In this document: one piece after another, positions 25,173 to 35,577 of the stretch
How positions within the stretch are numbered: the first letter of the stretch is position 1
How the letters are laid out: each line of letters begins with the position of its first letter
From: Cenococcum geophilum 1.58
Taxonomy: Eukaryota > Ascomycota > Dothideomycetes > Gloniales > Gloniaceae
Reading direction: 5' to 3'
Length of the DNA stretch: 64,000 nucleotides
Assembly: GCA_001692895.1 (NCBI GenBank)
Contig: KV748260.1
Location: 310,001-374,000 of the forward strand
Program-made: the position numbers and the translations under genes
The notes under the pieces: model-generated
What the model saw: the letters and a program-made list of their open reading frames with translations, nothing else
The model's database searches: none
What the model was told of the DNA's origin: nothing

Positions 25173-25299
25173 CATCGGGTCCCCACTATATTCCCGATAG
25201 CGTCTACACGTGTCTCTGCCTATGTAGCCGCCTTATTTTTTACCCTTCCTTCCTTACATCCTCCCTACCTAGGGAGGCACTAGAACGGCAGCCAGCAGA

Positions 25300-26304
25300 G
25301 GACCGTTGCTAGAACTAGATAACTATCACTAGAACCAGATAACCGTCGCCAGAACCAGACGACCGTTACCAAAACCAGACGACCGTCGCCAGAGCCAAAC
25401 AACCGTCGCCAGAACCAGACAACCGTCGCCAAAGCCAAACAACCGTCGCCAGAGCCAAACAACCGTCGCCAGAGCTAAACAACCGTCGCCAGAACCAGAC
25501 GACCGTCGTTAAAGCCAAACAACTATCGCCAGAGCCAGACAACTGTCACTAGAACTAGACAACCGTCGCCGGAACCAGACAACCGTTACCAGAACCAGAC
25601 AACCGTCGCCAGAGCCAGACGACCGTCGCTAGAGCCAAACAACCGTCGCCAGAACCAAACGACCGTCTCTAGAGTCAGACGACTATCACCAAAACCAGAC
25701 GACCGTCGCCAGAGCCAGACGACCGTCGCTAGAGCCAAACAACCGTCGCCAGAACCAGACGACCGTCTCTAGAGTCAGACGACTATCACTAAAACTAGAC
25801 GACCGTCGCCAGAGCCAGACGACCGTCGCTAGAACCAAACAACCGTCGCTAGAACCAGACCGTCGCCAGAACCAGACGACCGTCATCAAAGCCAGACAAC
25901 TATCGCCAGAGCCAGACAACTGTCGCTAGAACTAGACGACCGTCGCCAAAACCAGACGACCGTTACCAAAACCAAACGACCGTCGCCAGAGCCAGACGAC
26001 CGTCGCTAGAGCCAAACAACCATCGCCAGAACCAGACGACCGTCTCCAGAGTCAGACAACTATCGCCAAAACCAAACAACCGTCGCCAGAGCTAGACAAC
26101 CGTTGCTAGAACTAGACGACCGTCACTAGAACCAGACAACCGTCACCAGAACCAGATAATCGTTACCAGAGCCAGACGACCGTTACTAGAACCAGATAAC
26201 CGTCGCCAGAACCAGACGACCATCGCTAGAGCTAGACGACCGTCGCCAGAACTAGACGACCGTCGCCAGAACCAAACAACTATCGCCAGAGCTAGACAAC
26301 AACA
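25300..26304. repeat. Minisatellite B: 20-bp unit, about 50 copies
   Basis: Unit GACCGTCGCCAGAACCAGAC in about 1 kb. Variants are mostly C/T and G/A (AACCGTCGCC, GACTATCACC, AGCTAGAC). There are no unique spacers, so this is not CRISPR-like. The repeat has no relation to minisatellite A. Confidence 0.9.
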
Positions 26305-26353
26305 ACTAGCCAGCAAACACTATAAACGATTTAATTAATTAATTAAATCAAGG

Positions 26354-26795
26354 TAGCACAGACAGGTAGGCATAAACAGGGAGATGCTAACGGGTAGGCA
26401 GATGCAGATAGGTAAGTAGATATAGATAGGTAAGTAGATACAGATAGGCAAGCAGATGCAGATAGGTAGGCAGATGCTAACGGGTAGGCAGATATAGACA
26501 GGTAGGTAGATATAAATAGGTAGGCGATATAGATAGGTAGGCGATGTAGATAGGTAGGCAATACAGACAGGTAGATAATATAGATAGGTAGGCAATGCAG
26601 GCAGGTAGGTAGATAGGCAGGTAGGTAATGTAGATAGGTAGGCAATGTAGACAGGTAGGTAATGCAGATAGGTAGGCAATGCAGATAGGTAGGCGATACA
26701 GGCAGGTAGGTAAATAGGTAGGTAGGTAATGTAGATAGGTAGGCAATGTAGGCAGGTAGGTAGATAGGCAGGTAGGTAAGTTAATAAGTAGATAG
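26354..26795. repeat. Minisatellite C: about 17-bp unit
   Basis: Unit GATAGGTAGGCAATGCA with variants, about 25 copies in 440 bp. Minus-strand open frames through it (YLPTYLHCLP-like) come from the repeat, not from a gene. Confidence 0.85.
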
Positions 26796-26929
26796 GTAGA
26801 AGAGAACCATCGCTATATTATATTAAATTATCTAAAATAATATTTATTTTGCTAGCCTTATAAATAGCTTTAAAATAGCTTTTATTTATTTAAAATATAC
26901 TATTAGTATAAAAGAGGTAAATATAATTA

Positions 26930-26995
26930 TAGTTGCCAAATGCGCAGATTGCTGGTAGGTTGCGCGCAGGTTGCGCGTAGGCTGCGCGCAGGTTG
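26930..26995. repeat. Short GGTTGCGCGCA repeats
   Basis: Four or so 11-bp copies (GGTTGCGCGCA, GGTTGCGCGTA, GGCTGCGCGCA) at the right end of the repeat block. They are G+C-rich and lie before the gypsy integrase remnant resumes. Confidence 0.6.
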
Positions 26996-27339
26996 CATAT
27001 CAAAAAAACACGACATAGGCTAGTCGGTCGAGTTGCCAAATGACCTTAACTGCGCGCCAATTGCGTCAACCACCAACCATTGAGGCCATTAAAAGGGTAC
27101 CATATTTTGCCGATGTTATTACTACGGCATATAACACCTCTATTAACCTATTACTGCATTAACTTATTACCGCAAAAACCGCCGGCGCCTGTATACTGTC
27201 AACTAAACTCTAAAGCTTAGGCCAGATTAATATAGCAGCCTTAAAAGTAAAAGAGAACAGGCTCTATTATAGAGGCCGTCTATTTATCCCTAACTTAGAA
27301 AATCTATAACGGCAACTAATCTAAATAGCCCACGACCTC

Positions 27340-28300
27340 TAATTAAGCGGCTACCTAGGCAGAGGAGGAACCTATAAGCTTCTTAGCTAATATTACTTCT
27401 AGCCTAAAATAATAGACTTAGTTAAATGCTTTATAGGCGCCTGCTATAGTTATAAACGCGCTAAGGCCTTTAATATAAAGTACTAAGGACTACTATACCC
27501 TCTACTAGTACCTATATAATAATAGGTAGATATTACTATAGATTTCGTTATTAACCTACCACCCTATAAGCGATATAGCTATACCTATAAGAACATCCTT
27601 ATAATAATATACCAACTTATAAAAGAGCGCCACTACGTCCTAACTAAAGGCGTAGCCGTTAGCGACGTTACTAACGCCTTCTTTTGCGAAATCTACTAAT
27701 TATATAGGTTACCTAATTTAATTACGTCTAACTAAGGTATATAGTTCGGCTCTAATATATAGAGACGAATCTGCTAACGCCTTAGCATCTCCGTTAAGAT
27801 ATCTATATCCTTCTACTATAAAACTACTAGGTAACCGGAAAACGCTAATGCTAGCATAAAAGCGTACCTATAATAGGTAGTCGCCTATAGTCAAGATAAC
27901 TAGGTAGATTACCTCCTACTAGGTAAATTCGCAGCGAATAACTACGTCTTAACTACTATAGGACTTACCCTATTCTTTGCGAATAAGGGATATTACCCCT
28001 AATCTAGCATAGAACCACTAGAACCTATTAATAAGAAACTGCTATATAGAAAACGCCTTAAGATGCTACTTACTAACCAGTATATAGACTATATAAAAAA
28101 TCTACTTAACTACTGCAAGGGAGAAATGGCCTAGGCTTAAGCAAAGTAGGCCTACTTCGCTAACTATTATAGAACGCCACCACCGGAGATACATGTTAGC
28201 GACTAGGTATAGCTAAATATACATAATATCTCTATATAGAGGCCTATAAAGTTACTTAATTATAAAAACCTTAGCCCCTATCTAATTAAATAAGTTATTA
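27340..28300 (+). pseudogene. Gypsy integrase remnant
   Basis: Contains a degenerate zinc-binding segment (LVKCFIGACYSYKRAKA) and the first catalytic block (VDITIDFVINLPP) with many in-frame stops. Non-functional. Confidence 0.75.
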
Positions 28301-29000
28301 ATAGGGGAGCCGTATATAAGCTAGAGCTCTTACCTACCCTAGCTATCTATAGGATATAGCCTATATTTTACCTATAGCTACTATACCTTCACTAGCCTAA
28401 CCCCTTACCGGGGTAGATATAGCCTAAACCCCTATTAGTACTAATCTGAGATAAGAACGAAGACAAAAACCATAAGAAGTGGACTGTTAAACGAATTATT
28501 AACTCTAAATACTTTAGTAAAGGTAGAGGACAACGGCTCTACTATAGAGCTATATACACAGGATTTAATATAGATTAGCTAGAATGGCAACTATAAAAAG
28601 ACTTTAAAAATGCAAAGGATCTAATTAGCGACTTTTATTATATAAACCCATAGAAACCGGGCCTAAGTAGAGATTTTATACTTAATCCTTTATAGGAGCC
28701 CTTATAGAGTTAAACCGTTATATATTACTACATAGGGGCAAATTACCGTTAGATTGCCGTTAGATTATAGCAAAGTATAATTACGTGACCGGAATATCAT
28801 TAAGATATCTAGGAACTTTAACCGGCGGTTAAAGTTATCTAATTAGTCGGATTCTTAAATGCTAAGCCTTATTATATAATATTGTTTTAAGCCTTTAGTA
28901 ATACCCCCCTTTCTTCTTTTCTATACCCTAAGTGTCCCTTCTATATATATATAGTAACCACAGCGTCGCCGGAGCTCCGCCTCTATAGGAGGGGGGGTAG

Positions 29001-29192
29001 TATTACGGAACCCCACCACAGGGGCCTCCATAGGAGAGCCCCGTGCTCTCGCGTACACCTTACGTACAGCTTATGTCAGCTACGCGTAGGTATATCACCT
29101 CCTTACGCCCTCGACCCTTACGATCAATCGCGCAACGTCTTGTAGACTCCTTGAATACATACATCTTATAGCCACTACCCCGTCCCATGACA
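29001..29192 (+). repeat. 3' LTR of the gypsy element
   Basis: 192 bp. The first bases read TATTACGG where its partner has TGTCACGG. It is followed by the ATTAA duplication. Confidence 0.93.
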
Positions 29193-31234
29193 ATTAATAA
29201 CCTAAAAGGAAAGAGATAGATATAGCTCTTAGGAGTAGCCTTTATACTAGGCTTTTATACCAACTTAGTATATCTTAATAAGCTTAATAATAAGGGAGTC
29301 TACTAAAATAATAAAGAGAACACTTTTTTCTATAGCGACGACAAGACGTACGCCTACTATAGCCGCCACTGTGGTTAAAACACCATTAAATATAATAAGC
29401 TAAAAAGTAACTTACCTAAGGCTTTATTTGCGACTTAATTAAAGCCAATAAAGCATTTATTAAAGCCTCTGCTAAATTAGGTAGAAGGCTATATATAGCA
29501 CTAGCAAATGGGCTATATAGAAAAAGACGTAATTAAGTAACTACCTTAATTAGTAACGGGCGCGATTATAAAAGGCCTAATAATGGTAGAATATAAATTA
29601 TATAGAGTAAGTAAAGCTTATAAGGTGGTATCTAGAAGACCTCTAACTTAGTTACTAGTTCCTTTTTATAGAATCTACCTTAATTTAATACCCGGAATAG
29701 TCGCATTTAATAGCGATAAGTACGTGGTATACTTCCTTAATAATGCAACGCGAATAAATAAGGTAGAGACGATGGCTAAGAAGTCGTCCCTTACCTAAAT
29801 TGTTATTAAATATTGTAATATTATTAAATAATAATATAGCTTTAAGGTAGCTATTATCTATATAAATAGAGAGATATCTTTTATAGGCGAATTTAAGGAA
29901 TGGGCAGCTAAATAAGGAATTAGTATTAAAAGATTAGCACCTAATACTTAATTATAGAACGGTCCAGCGAAATAATCTAGGGGGGTAATTATATAGAAGG
30001 CTTGGTGCATAAGAATTAAGGCTTATTTACTAGAGGAGCTATATTCTAAAGTTTATAAAGCAGCTGCCTATTTACTTAATTAAACGCCTAGTAGAAGACT
30101 TAGGTAGTAAACGCCTTTTAAAAAAATCTAGTTAGCTATAGGTATATTACCACTAAAACCAAATATAGGCCACCTATAAGTCTACGGCTATAGGGCCTAC
30201 CCTCTTAAGTATAATATTCTATACCTAAATAAGCTTACGCTAAGGGCCTATATAGAATATCTAGTAGGATATAATTTAATAAATATATTCCAAATCTATA
30301 TTCCTAGTTAAAAGAAGGTTATAAGAACTAGAGACGTAAAGTTTAATAAGCGATTACTTTATAATAACTTATAGCTAGATCTAGCGAATATACTTTAAGT
30401 TAGAACTAACTAAATATTAGAAATTATTAATGTCTATTAAATATAGGATCTTTAAAACGAATTAGAATTGTTATCTAATAAAAGCGATAAGACTTAAGAC
30501 AAGATTCGAGTTAATACTAAAGGGGGACAATAGGTGGAATCTGGTGGAAATAAGGAAGAGCCTAATATTAAGAGTAGTAAGCAACAAGATTTAAGCTCTA
30601 AAGACGACTTAGCTTTAGGGCTTCCTACCCTAAATAAGACACTAGAACCTAATATACTAGAACCTGACTTACTAGAGCCTTTACTACCGTCCTTAAATAC
30701 CTTAGTAAAGAAGCCGCACTATGTCCTAATTCCGACTAATAAAGCTAAGCTAAAGAAGAAGATTAATGGCGATATAGGAGAGCAAAACGTGGTTAAAGGA
30801 AAGAGACTTAAAGGACGATTAAAGATCTATATAGGCTTTCTTGCTAACATCACCAACTAGAGCCTTCTAGCTTAAAGATTAGCCTTTAATATAGGGCTTA
30901 TATTTTATAAAAAGCTATACCGCGATTAGCTTCTACCGCCGCTTAGGAATTAAAAGGAGCTTTAAAGACATTAATATAAGGAAGAGTTCGCGGCTACTAC
31001 TTAGAAGGAGTATACAGATCTTTAAAATTAAGGAACGTTTTAAGTTGTTAATAAGACAATCTATATTAAAACCGTACCTATTATCTAGGTATTTATATAT
31101 AAGACTAATATTAACGGATATCTAACGAGATTTAAAGCTCGTCTTTACATATAAGGTAATCTATAAGAGTTAGTTTATAAAAACACCTATGCCGTAACTT
31201 TAGCAGCAAGATTATTTAAAGCCTTAATGGCTAT
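29193..31234 (+). pseudogene. Copia integrase and N-terminal reverse transcriptase, RIP-degraded
   Basis: Continuation of the copia coding region after the gypsy insertion. The integrase core blocks are in order (VAFNSDKYVVYFLNNATR; INREISFIGEF; VYGYRAYPLKYN; TRDVKFN). A 108-codon stop-free part at 30534-30860 (Pro/Leu/Lys-rich) is the linker between integrase and RT, not a separate gene. RT begins at about 31040 and is cut off at 31234. Confidence 0.8.
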
Positions 31235-31427
31235 TGTCGGTATCACCCAAGTGCACTTGTATGGCCTATTAACTGTTAAATTGATTCTTGTCTAATAGGT
31301 CTTAAAAGCAGAGGATCGTAAGGATCGCGGTGCCTAAGTAGGGGGTTGATTAGTCACCATAAGGGTGACTAATTAAAGACACGACGACGACACGTAACCA
31401 CATAACTTCTGTCCATATATTCCGACA
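31235..31427 (-). repeat. LTR of the small element (3' LTR in its own orientation)
   Basis: 193 bp, TG...CA, with GCTAT on its outer side. About 98% identical to its partner by eye. Confidence 0.92.
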
Positions 31428-31429
31428 CT

Positions 31430-31800
31430 GGCAGTTCTTTCTTTATACTTGTGGTGCTGCAGGAAGGTAGCAAGGCAGCAAGGTAGCAAGGCGTCGGTTT
31501 AGCTGGAGGTAGAAGCAGTAAGTTATCGGTCGGCTGCGGGCAAGGCAGCGAGGGTAGGTCTGCTATAGGGGGAGCAGCGACGGTTGAATGGGGGTCAGCT
31601 GCAGGCGGAGCAGCCAAAAGTTAATATAGTGCTGCAGGCAGGGCAGCAAGGCGTTGGTTAGCTGCAGGCAGAGCAGCTAAAGGTTAATTGGGTTACTACA
31701 GGTAGGAGCAGTAGAGGGTCTGTTCGTTCGGGTAGTAGTACGGTACCAGCNACAGGGTCNTTCGGGTGGCAGTATAATGCCAGCAACGGGGTCGTATTCG
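31430..31800. repeat. Degenerate GCTGCAGGCAGAGCAG-type tandem repeats
   Basis: Repeated copies of GCTGCAGG(C/T)(A/G)G(A/G)GCAGC(A/C)A separated by about 30-70 bp inside the small LTR element, downstream of its ORF. Minus-strand short open frames here are Pro/Ala/Leu-rich and not convincing genes. Confidence 0.5.
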
Positions 31801-31830
31801 TAGGCGTGTCGGCACGAATTCTTGTTGAAA

Positions 31831-32382
31831 CTAATCCTCTATCTTCCCGTTTACATCCTTCGTACGACGACACCCCCGAATATGCTTATAGAGAGTAGTA
31901 TTCGAGGGGAACGTAGATCTGCACTTAGTACACTGAAATGGTTGACAATCTGGCAAATGTCTAAAGAGCGCTTGACCTAAGGGGAATGTAGTAGAGCACT
32001 TTTCGCAGGTTCGAGATTGCGGAGGTTTATACGAGCTTGGCTGCCGTGGCTCCTTGGCTTTGGTTAACGAAGAGGGTGAAGCTGGCGGAGCTTGCTTAGT
32101 TTGTAGCTCTTGGATCTCTTTTTGCTGTTTTTTAAGAAGAGCTCGTAGCTCACGGATCTCTTTTTGTTGCCTAGTTCGCATCTCTACGTCTCTACTCCGT
32201 ACTTGACGAATCTCATCTTGTTGTCGCTTAATCGTGTTTTGTATATCCTGAATTTGTGTCTGATAAGCGGTTGTAGTTGGAAACTCCCATTGGGCTTCGT
32301 TGTTATAGATGTTGATATAACAAGGTCGTCCAGTAGTTGAGCAGTTCCCGCTTTTCCATCCTTCAGGGAGCTGTTGTGCCAT
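31831..32382 (-). CDS. WW domain - coiled coil - two C2HC zinc fingers protein in the retroelement
   Basis: An intact 183-residue ORF. Residues about 4-35 are a WW domain: LPEGWKSGNCSTTGRPCYIN, then a second Trp in QWEFP. WW domains bind Pro-rich ligands. Residues about 40-95 are a Gln/Lys/Glu/Arg-rich coiled coil. Residues about 125-145 and 150-170 are two fingers, CEKCSTTFPLGQALFRHLPD then C, and CTKCRSTFPSNTTLYKHIRG then C, both C-X2-C-X12-H-X3-C. A basic tail follows. No gag or enzyme signature is present. The protein is either a captured host gene or an unusual element-encoded nucleic-acid-binding factor. The frame is complete with ATG and stop and shows no RIP-type stops, in contrast to the flanking copia sequence. 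Upstream minus-strand sequence (33068-32407) is Gln/Pro/Ser-rich and could be 5' leader. Confidence 0.75.
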   Translation of the reverse strand: MAQQLPEGWKSGNCSTTGRPCYINIYNNEAQWEFPTTTAYQTQIQDIQNTIKRQQDEIRQVRSRDVEMRTRQQKEIRELRALLKKQQKEIQELQTKQAPPASPSSLTKAKEPRQPSSYKPPQSRTCEKCSTTFPLGQALFRHLPDCQPFQCTKCRSTFPSNTTLYKHIRGCRRTKDVNGKIED

Positions 32383-33417
32383 ATTGAGGGTTCGTAGCTG
32401 CCGTAGATGCTGGTAGAGGGCAGGGGGCAGAGGACAGAGGGGGGGGGGGCGCGCTGGCGTTACGGGCGCGCTGTTGGACGTGGTTTTCGACGTGGCAGAT
32501 CTGCAAGGAAGGTAGCAGACAGTGTCGGGATTGTAGGTATAGCGTGCTGGCAGAACTTTGAGAGTCTGGCAGAGCTGGAATTGTCGTAAGATGAGGGCGC
32601 GCTGGCAACTGCTGCGAATGCTAACGGAGGAGCAGGGGGGCTGGAGAGCGCGTTATTAACGTGATTTCGACGTGGCAGGGTGTCGAGCTTGTATAGGGTG
32701 CTCTTCTGGAGCTAATTGCTTGCCCGGTAGGAAGCTGGGTATTTGGATGCTGCTGATGCTGCTAGGTTGCTGGGTTGCTGCTGGAGCTGCTGGGTATTTG
32801 GGTATTGGATGCTGCTGACGCTGCTGAGGTGCGTTGCTACGTGCCGAGGCGCGTCGCTACGCTGGAGTACTGCGCGAGGCTGTTGGGTTATTGGGTATTG
32901 GGTACTGCGCGAAGCTGTTGGGTTGCTGTGATGCTGGGGTACTGCATAAGGCTGTTGGGTGTTGATTTGTATGCTGAGCATACTAGGTAGTGGTTTGCTG
33001 CTGAGTTGCGTAGCTACGCTGGGGTACTGCGTAAAGCAGTTAGGTAGTTGGATGTTGGGTGCTGTCAAAGCTGGTGTGCTGTGTACGGCTAGAGCGCTGC
33101 CGTAGTACTGCTGGGGTAGCTACTGAGGTAGCTGCTGGGGTACTGCCCGAGGGCTGTTGGATGTTGGGTGCTGTCAAAGCTGGTATGCAGATAGGCTCAA
33201 CAAAGAGGTCTGCTGGGTATTGATTTGCGTGCTGTAGAATGTCTCGTGCGTATTTGTCATATATTCTAAGCTGGCTGAGGTTGGATGCTGCTGAGGTAGC
33301 TGCTGGTGTGGTTTTGCTGCTAGGTACTGGAATGCTGCTTGCGATCGAACGAAGCTGCTAGGGCGGCAGTGAACCTTGTTGCTCTATAGCCAACCGGTGA
33401 GGTTGACCATTGATCAA

Positions 33418-33611
33418 TGTCGGTATCACCCAAGTGCACTTGTATGGCCTATTAACTGTTAAATTTAATTCTTGTCTAATAGGTCTTGAAAGCAGAGGAT
33501 CGTAAGGATCGCGGTGCCTAAGTAGGGGGTTGATTAGTCACCATAAGGGTGACTAATTAAAGACACGACGACGACACGTAACCACATAACTTCTGTCCAT
33601 ATATTCCGACA
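33418..33611 (-). repeat. LTR of the small element (5' LTR in its own orientation)
   Basis: 194 bp with GCTAT on its right. It has one extra base and a couple of substitutions relative to the other copy. Confidence 0.92.
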
Positions 33612-34996
33612 GCTATTATTATAATATTTGACCTAGACTGCTAGTAAGGCGATACTATTAATATATTTGCAAACAGCGTAATTAATAAGGTCGTGTATAT
33701 TAAGTGTTTAGATAGATTTCTAGTTAAAGGTAAGTGCCTACTTCTCTAAAGAGCGCTCTATAGATTAAGGCGATTACCTCTACTATAGCATAGTAACTTA
33801 ACAACAACGCTAAAAAAGGAAGGCTTAAAGCTAGTGGCGGAGGAACCTTACCTATATCACAATAATTAGCTAATAGTCTTCTTTTACGTTAACAATATTA
33901 CAGCTATATTTAGGAAGAAAGATCTACTTAAGCTCTAAACCTTTAAGGAGCACCTTATAAGAAAGTACGAGATAAAAGACCTAGGTAACCTTACCTAGTT
34001 TTTAAGAATTTAAATTATCCGTAATAAAAAAAACAGAAAGCTCTAGCTTAGCTAGGATTTCTATATTAATAAAATTACGATAAGCTTTAAAGTTAAAGAT
34101 TATTATAAGATATATACACTAATAGGTATTAAGGAACTTAAGCCTAATCTAGAGTAAGCCTTTAAGCAGGATACTTACGCCTATTAGAGGAAAGTCAGAT
34201 CTATGCTCTATACAGCCAATATCACTTATCTAGATATAGTAAGAACAATAAGCAAGCTGTTAGAATTCTTATAAAATCCGTTACTAATTCATAACGCAGC
34301 TGCTATAAGGGCAATTGCCTACCTTAATTAAACCAAAACTCTTGCGATTAAGTACTTAAAGGAGAATATAATAAACTAGATCTTCGTAAGGGCTAGTAAT
34401 ATATCGTTTAGCAATAACCTAGTAAGCAAAAAGAGCACAGAAGGTTATCTATTTACCTTATTTAAAGGGCTAATTAACTAGCGATCTATAAAGCAGAAGT
34501 TAGTAATAAAATTAAGCATAGAAGCAGAGCTCCTAGCCCTATTACATACAGCTACCAAGTTAATTTAGTGGCAGCGATTCTTTGAAAAAATCGGATTTAA
34601 CCCTAATAAGAAGCAAATAATATATTACAATAACCTATAGATAATTTAACTACTTACTAAAAGCAACGCGGAGCTTAATACTAAGCTTTAACACGTTAAT
34701 ATCTATCACCACTAGCTCTACCAGGAAGTTTATAAAGGAAGCATTAATATTAAATAGGTGCCTACTACGGATATAACAGCAGACGGCATAACGAAGGCTC
34801 TGCCTCGTTAAAAGCACGAGATGTTTGTTTAGTAATTAAACCTTATTAATATTAAGGATCTAATTTAATTTAATTTAAATAATATTTGGGCAAGGTAAAT
34901 ATATAGAGGATTTCCTTTGACTTAACACCAAATTGCTATCGTAACTTTTTAGTATTTCTACAGCAGCCCAGAAGGCTCTGTGCAGCTGGGGGGGTG
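33612..34996 (+). pseudogene. Copia reverse transcriptase C-terminus and RNase H, RIP-degraded
   Basis: Resumes the copia RT after the small element. A RALYRLRRLPLL-type block is followed by FFYVNNITAIF (YVDDI in active elements). RNase H-like sequence (GYLFTLFKGLINW, LSIEAELLALL) follows and then a G-tract before the LTR. Confidence 0.8.
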
Positions 34997-35256
34997 TGTC
35001 GACCTAAATCGAAGTTCCTTACTACCATCGTAATACTGTCTGACGACCTAGATCGTCTATACGAACTATGTCTCAGTTGTCTCGTATCTTGAGCTCGTAT
35101 GTCTCATCGAACGTCTCATTACCTGTTTCTCTTAACTATGACCTACTACATGACGACGTCGTCGTCATTGTATTTGGACCTACCTGATGTATATAANAGA
35201 GCTTCTAGAGCCCTCTTTAATAAACAGAGTTCTCATTCCTGATCGTCCGTTCAACA
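34997..35256 (+). repeat. 3' LTR of the copia element
   Basis: 260 bp, pair of 18015-18274, one ambiguous base at 35197. It is followed by ATAGC. Confidence 0.95.
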
Positions 35257-35577
35257 ATAGCGCAACAAGCGTAGTTCATCGATCCAGAAGGAGGTGCATC
35301 CTGGCCGCTGTACGAGAGTCCAGAGTTGAATATTTCGGTGGATCTGTCGAAGCGGTTGCGTTAACAAATGGACCATTGGAAAGTTGCCTGTTGTTTCTAA
35401 AGAGGCTTGAAGATTAATCGATGCTGCCTGAATGAATAGGGCCACGTAGCTCGAGGCAAGCTCTTGAAGGCATTGGCGTGGCCACTCAAGGAGTCGCAGA
35501 CTATAGGGATTCTTGAATGTTTTCAACCGTGAGACAGCTGTTGGATACTGCCTTGAGTATTGCTCAAGCGTGAACAT
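35251..35577 (-). pseudogene. Host ORF truncated at its C-terminus by the copia insertion
   Basis: A 108-codon minus-strand ORF starts MFTLEQYSRQYPTAVSRLKT and runs into the copia LTR, where it stops after one LTR-derived codon. If the element and one copy of the duplication are removed, the frame continues across to 18014 for eight more codons and ends at a stop at 17983-17985. The natural end is therefore still present 17 kb away. The product is Leu/Gln-rich, and I do not recognise a family. It may be the last exon of a larger gene whose start is lost. Whether it is expressed is unknown. Confidence 0.45.

Larger units (their letters stand above)
19706..29192 (+). mobile_element. Ty3/gypsy-type LTR retrotransposon nested in copia, RIP-degraded
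   Basis: 192-bp LTRs at 19706-19897 (TGTCACGG...CATAACA) and 29001-29192 (TATTACGG...CATGACA), with a perfect ATTAA duplication (19701-19705 and 29193-29197). The LTR copies differ only by transitions, and one has lost its terminal TG through them. Internal remnants in order: gag with a CCHC-like knuckle near 21405-21460; reverse transcriptase at about 22560-23010 (FIRPSISLVATPILL, INYRGLNAI, AYLDNILIY for YLDDILIY); RNase H-like sequence after 23200; and integrase at about 27340-28300 (VDITIDFVINLPP). RT before integrase marks gypsy order. A G-run (GAGGGGGGGTAG) precedes the 3' LTR. Between RNase H and integrase lie about 3 kb of tandem repeats that are not part of a normal gypsy element. 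Confidence 0.93.
31235..33611 (-). mobile_element. Small non-autonomous LTR retroelement carrying a WW/C2HC-finger gene
   Basis: Terminal direct repeats at 31235-31427 and 33418-33611 (TGTCGGTATC...ATTCCGACA) differ at only a few positions. They are flanked by a perfect 5-bp duplication GCTAT (31230-31234 and 33612-33616), inserted into the copia RT. Minus-strand orientation fits best. Just inside the 33418 LTR the minus strand reads TTGATCAATGGTCAACC, with a TGG that can start a primer-binding site. Just before the 31427 LTR it reads AAAGAAAGAACTGCCAG, a purine-rich tract. There is no gag, protease, RT or integrase in the 1.99-kb interior, so mobility must come from another element. The interior has normal G+C and no RIP signature, unlike everything around it, so the insertion is recent. 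Ambiguous bases lie at 31751 and 31760. Confidence 0.85.
18015..35256 (+). mobile_element. Ty1/copia-type LTR retrotransposon, RIP-degraded, hosting two nested elements
   Basis: Two 260-bp LTRs (18015-18274 and 34997-35256) run TGTCGACC...GTTCAACA and are flanked by a perfect 5-bp duplication ATAGC (18010-18014 and 35257-35261). Internal order identifies copia: gag with a degenerate knuckle (about 19246-19283), integrase (29650-30370; for example SDKYVVYFLNNATR and later VYGYRAYPLKYN), reverse transcriptase interrupted by another element (31040-31234, then 33617-34020 with YVNNI for YVDDI), and RNase H (about 34380-34850). A G-rich tract (GCTGGGGGGGTG) precedes the 3' LTR. Every frame is full of stops at former Gln/Trp/Arg codons, with CpA-to-TpA bias typical of RIP. 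LTR differences are nearly all transitions. The element is dead. Confidence 0.93.

Noticed and set aside
25300-26304. CRISPR-like array of 20-bp repeats
   Set aside because: Units follow each other directly without unique spacers, and the host is a eukaryote. It is a minisatellite.
26335-26746. Minus-strand Tyr/Leu/Pro-rich ORFs
   Set aside because: Direct translation of the 17-bp minisatellite in three overlapping frames; no evidence for a protein.
30534-30860. Stand-alone 108-codon gene
   Set aside because: It lies between copia integrase and reverse transcriptase in the expected place for the variable linker; it only happens to lack stops.
32407-33068. Gln/Pro/Ser-rich minus-strand ORFs upstream of the WW gene as coding exons
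   Set aside because: Low-complexity sequence built on GCTGCTG-type repeats; no splice pair links it convincingly to the WW ORF. Treated as leader.
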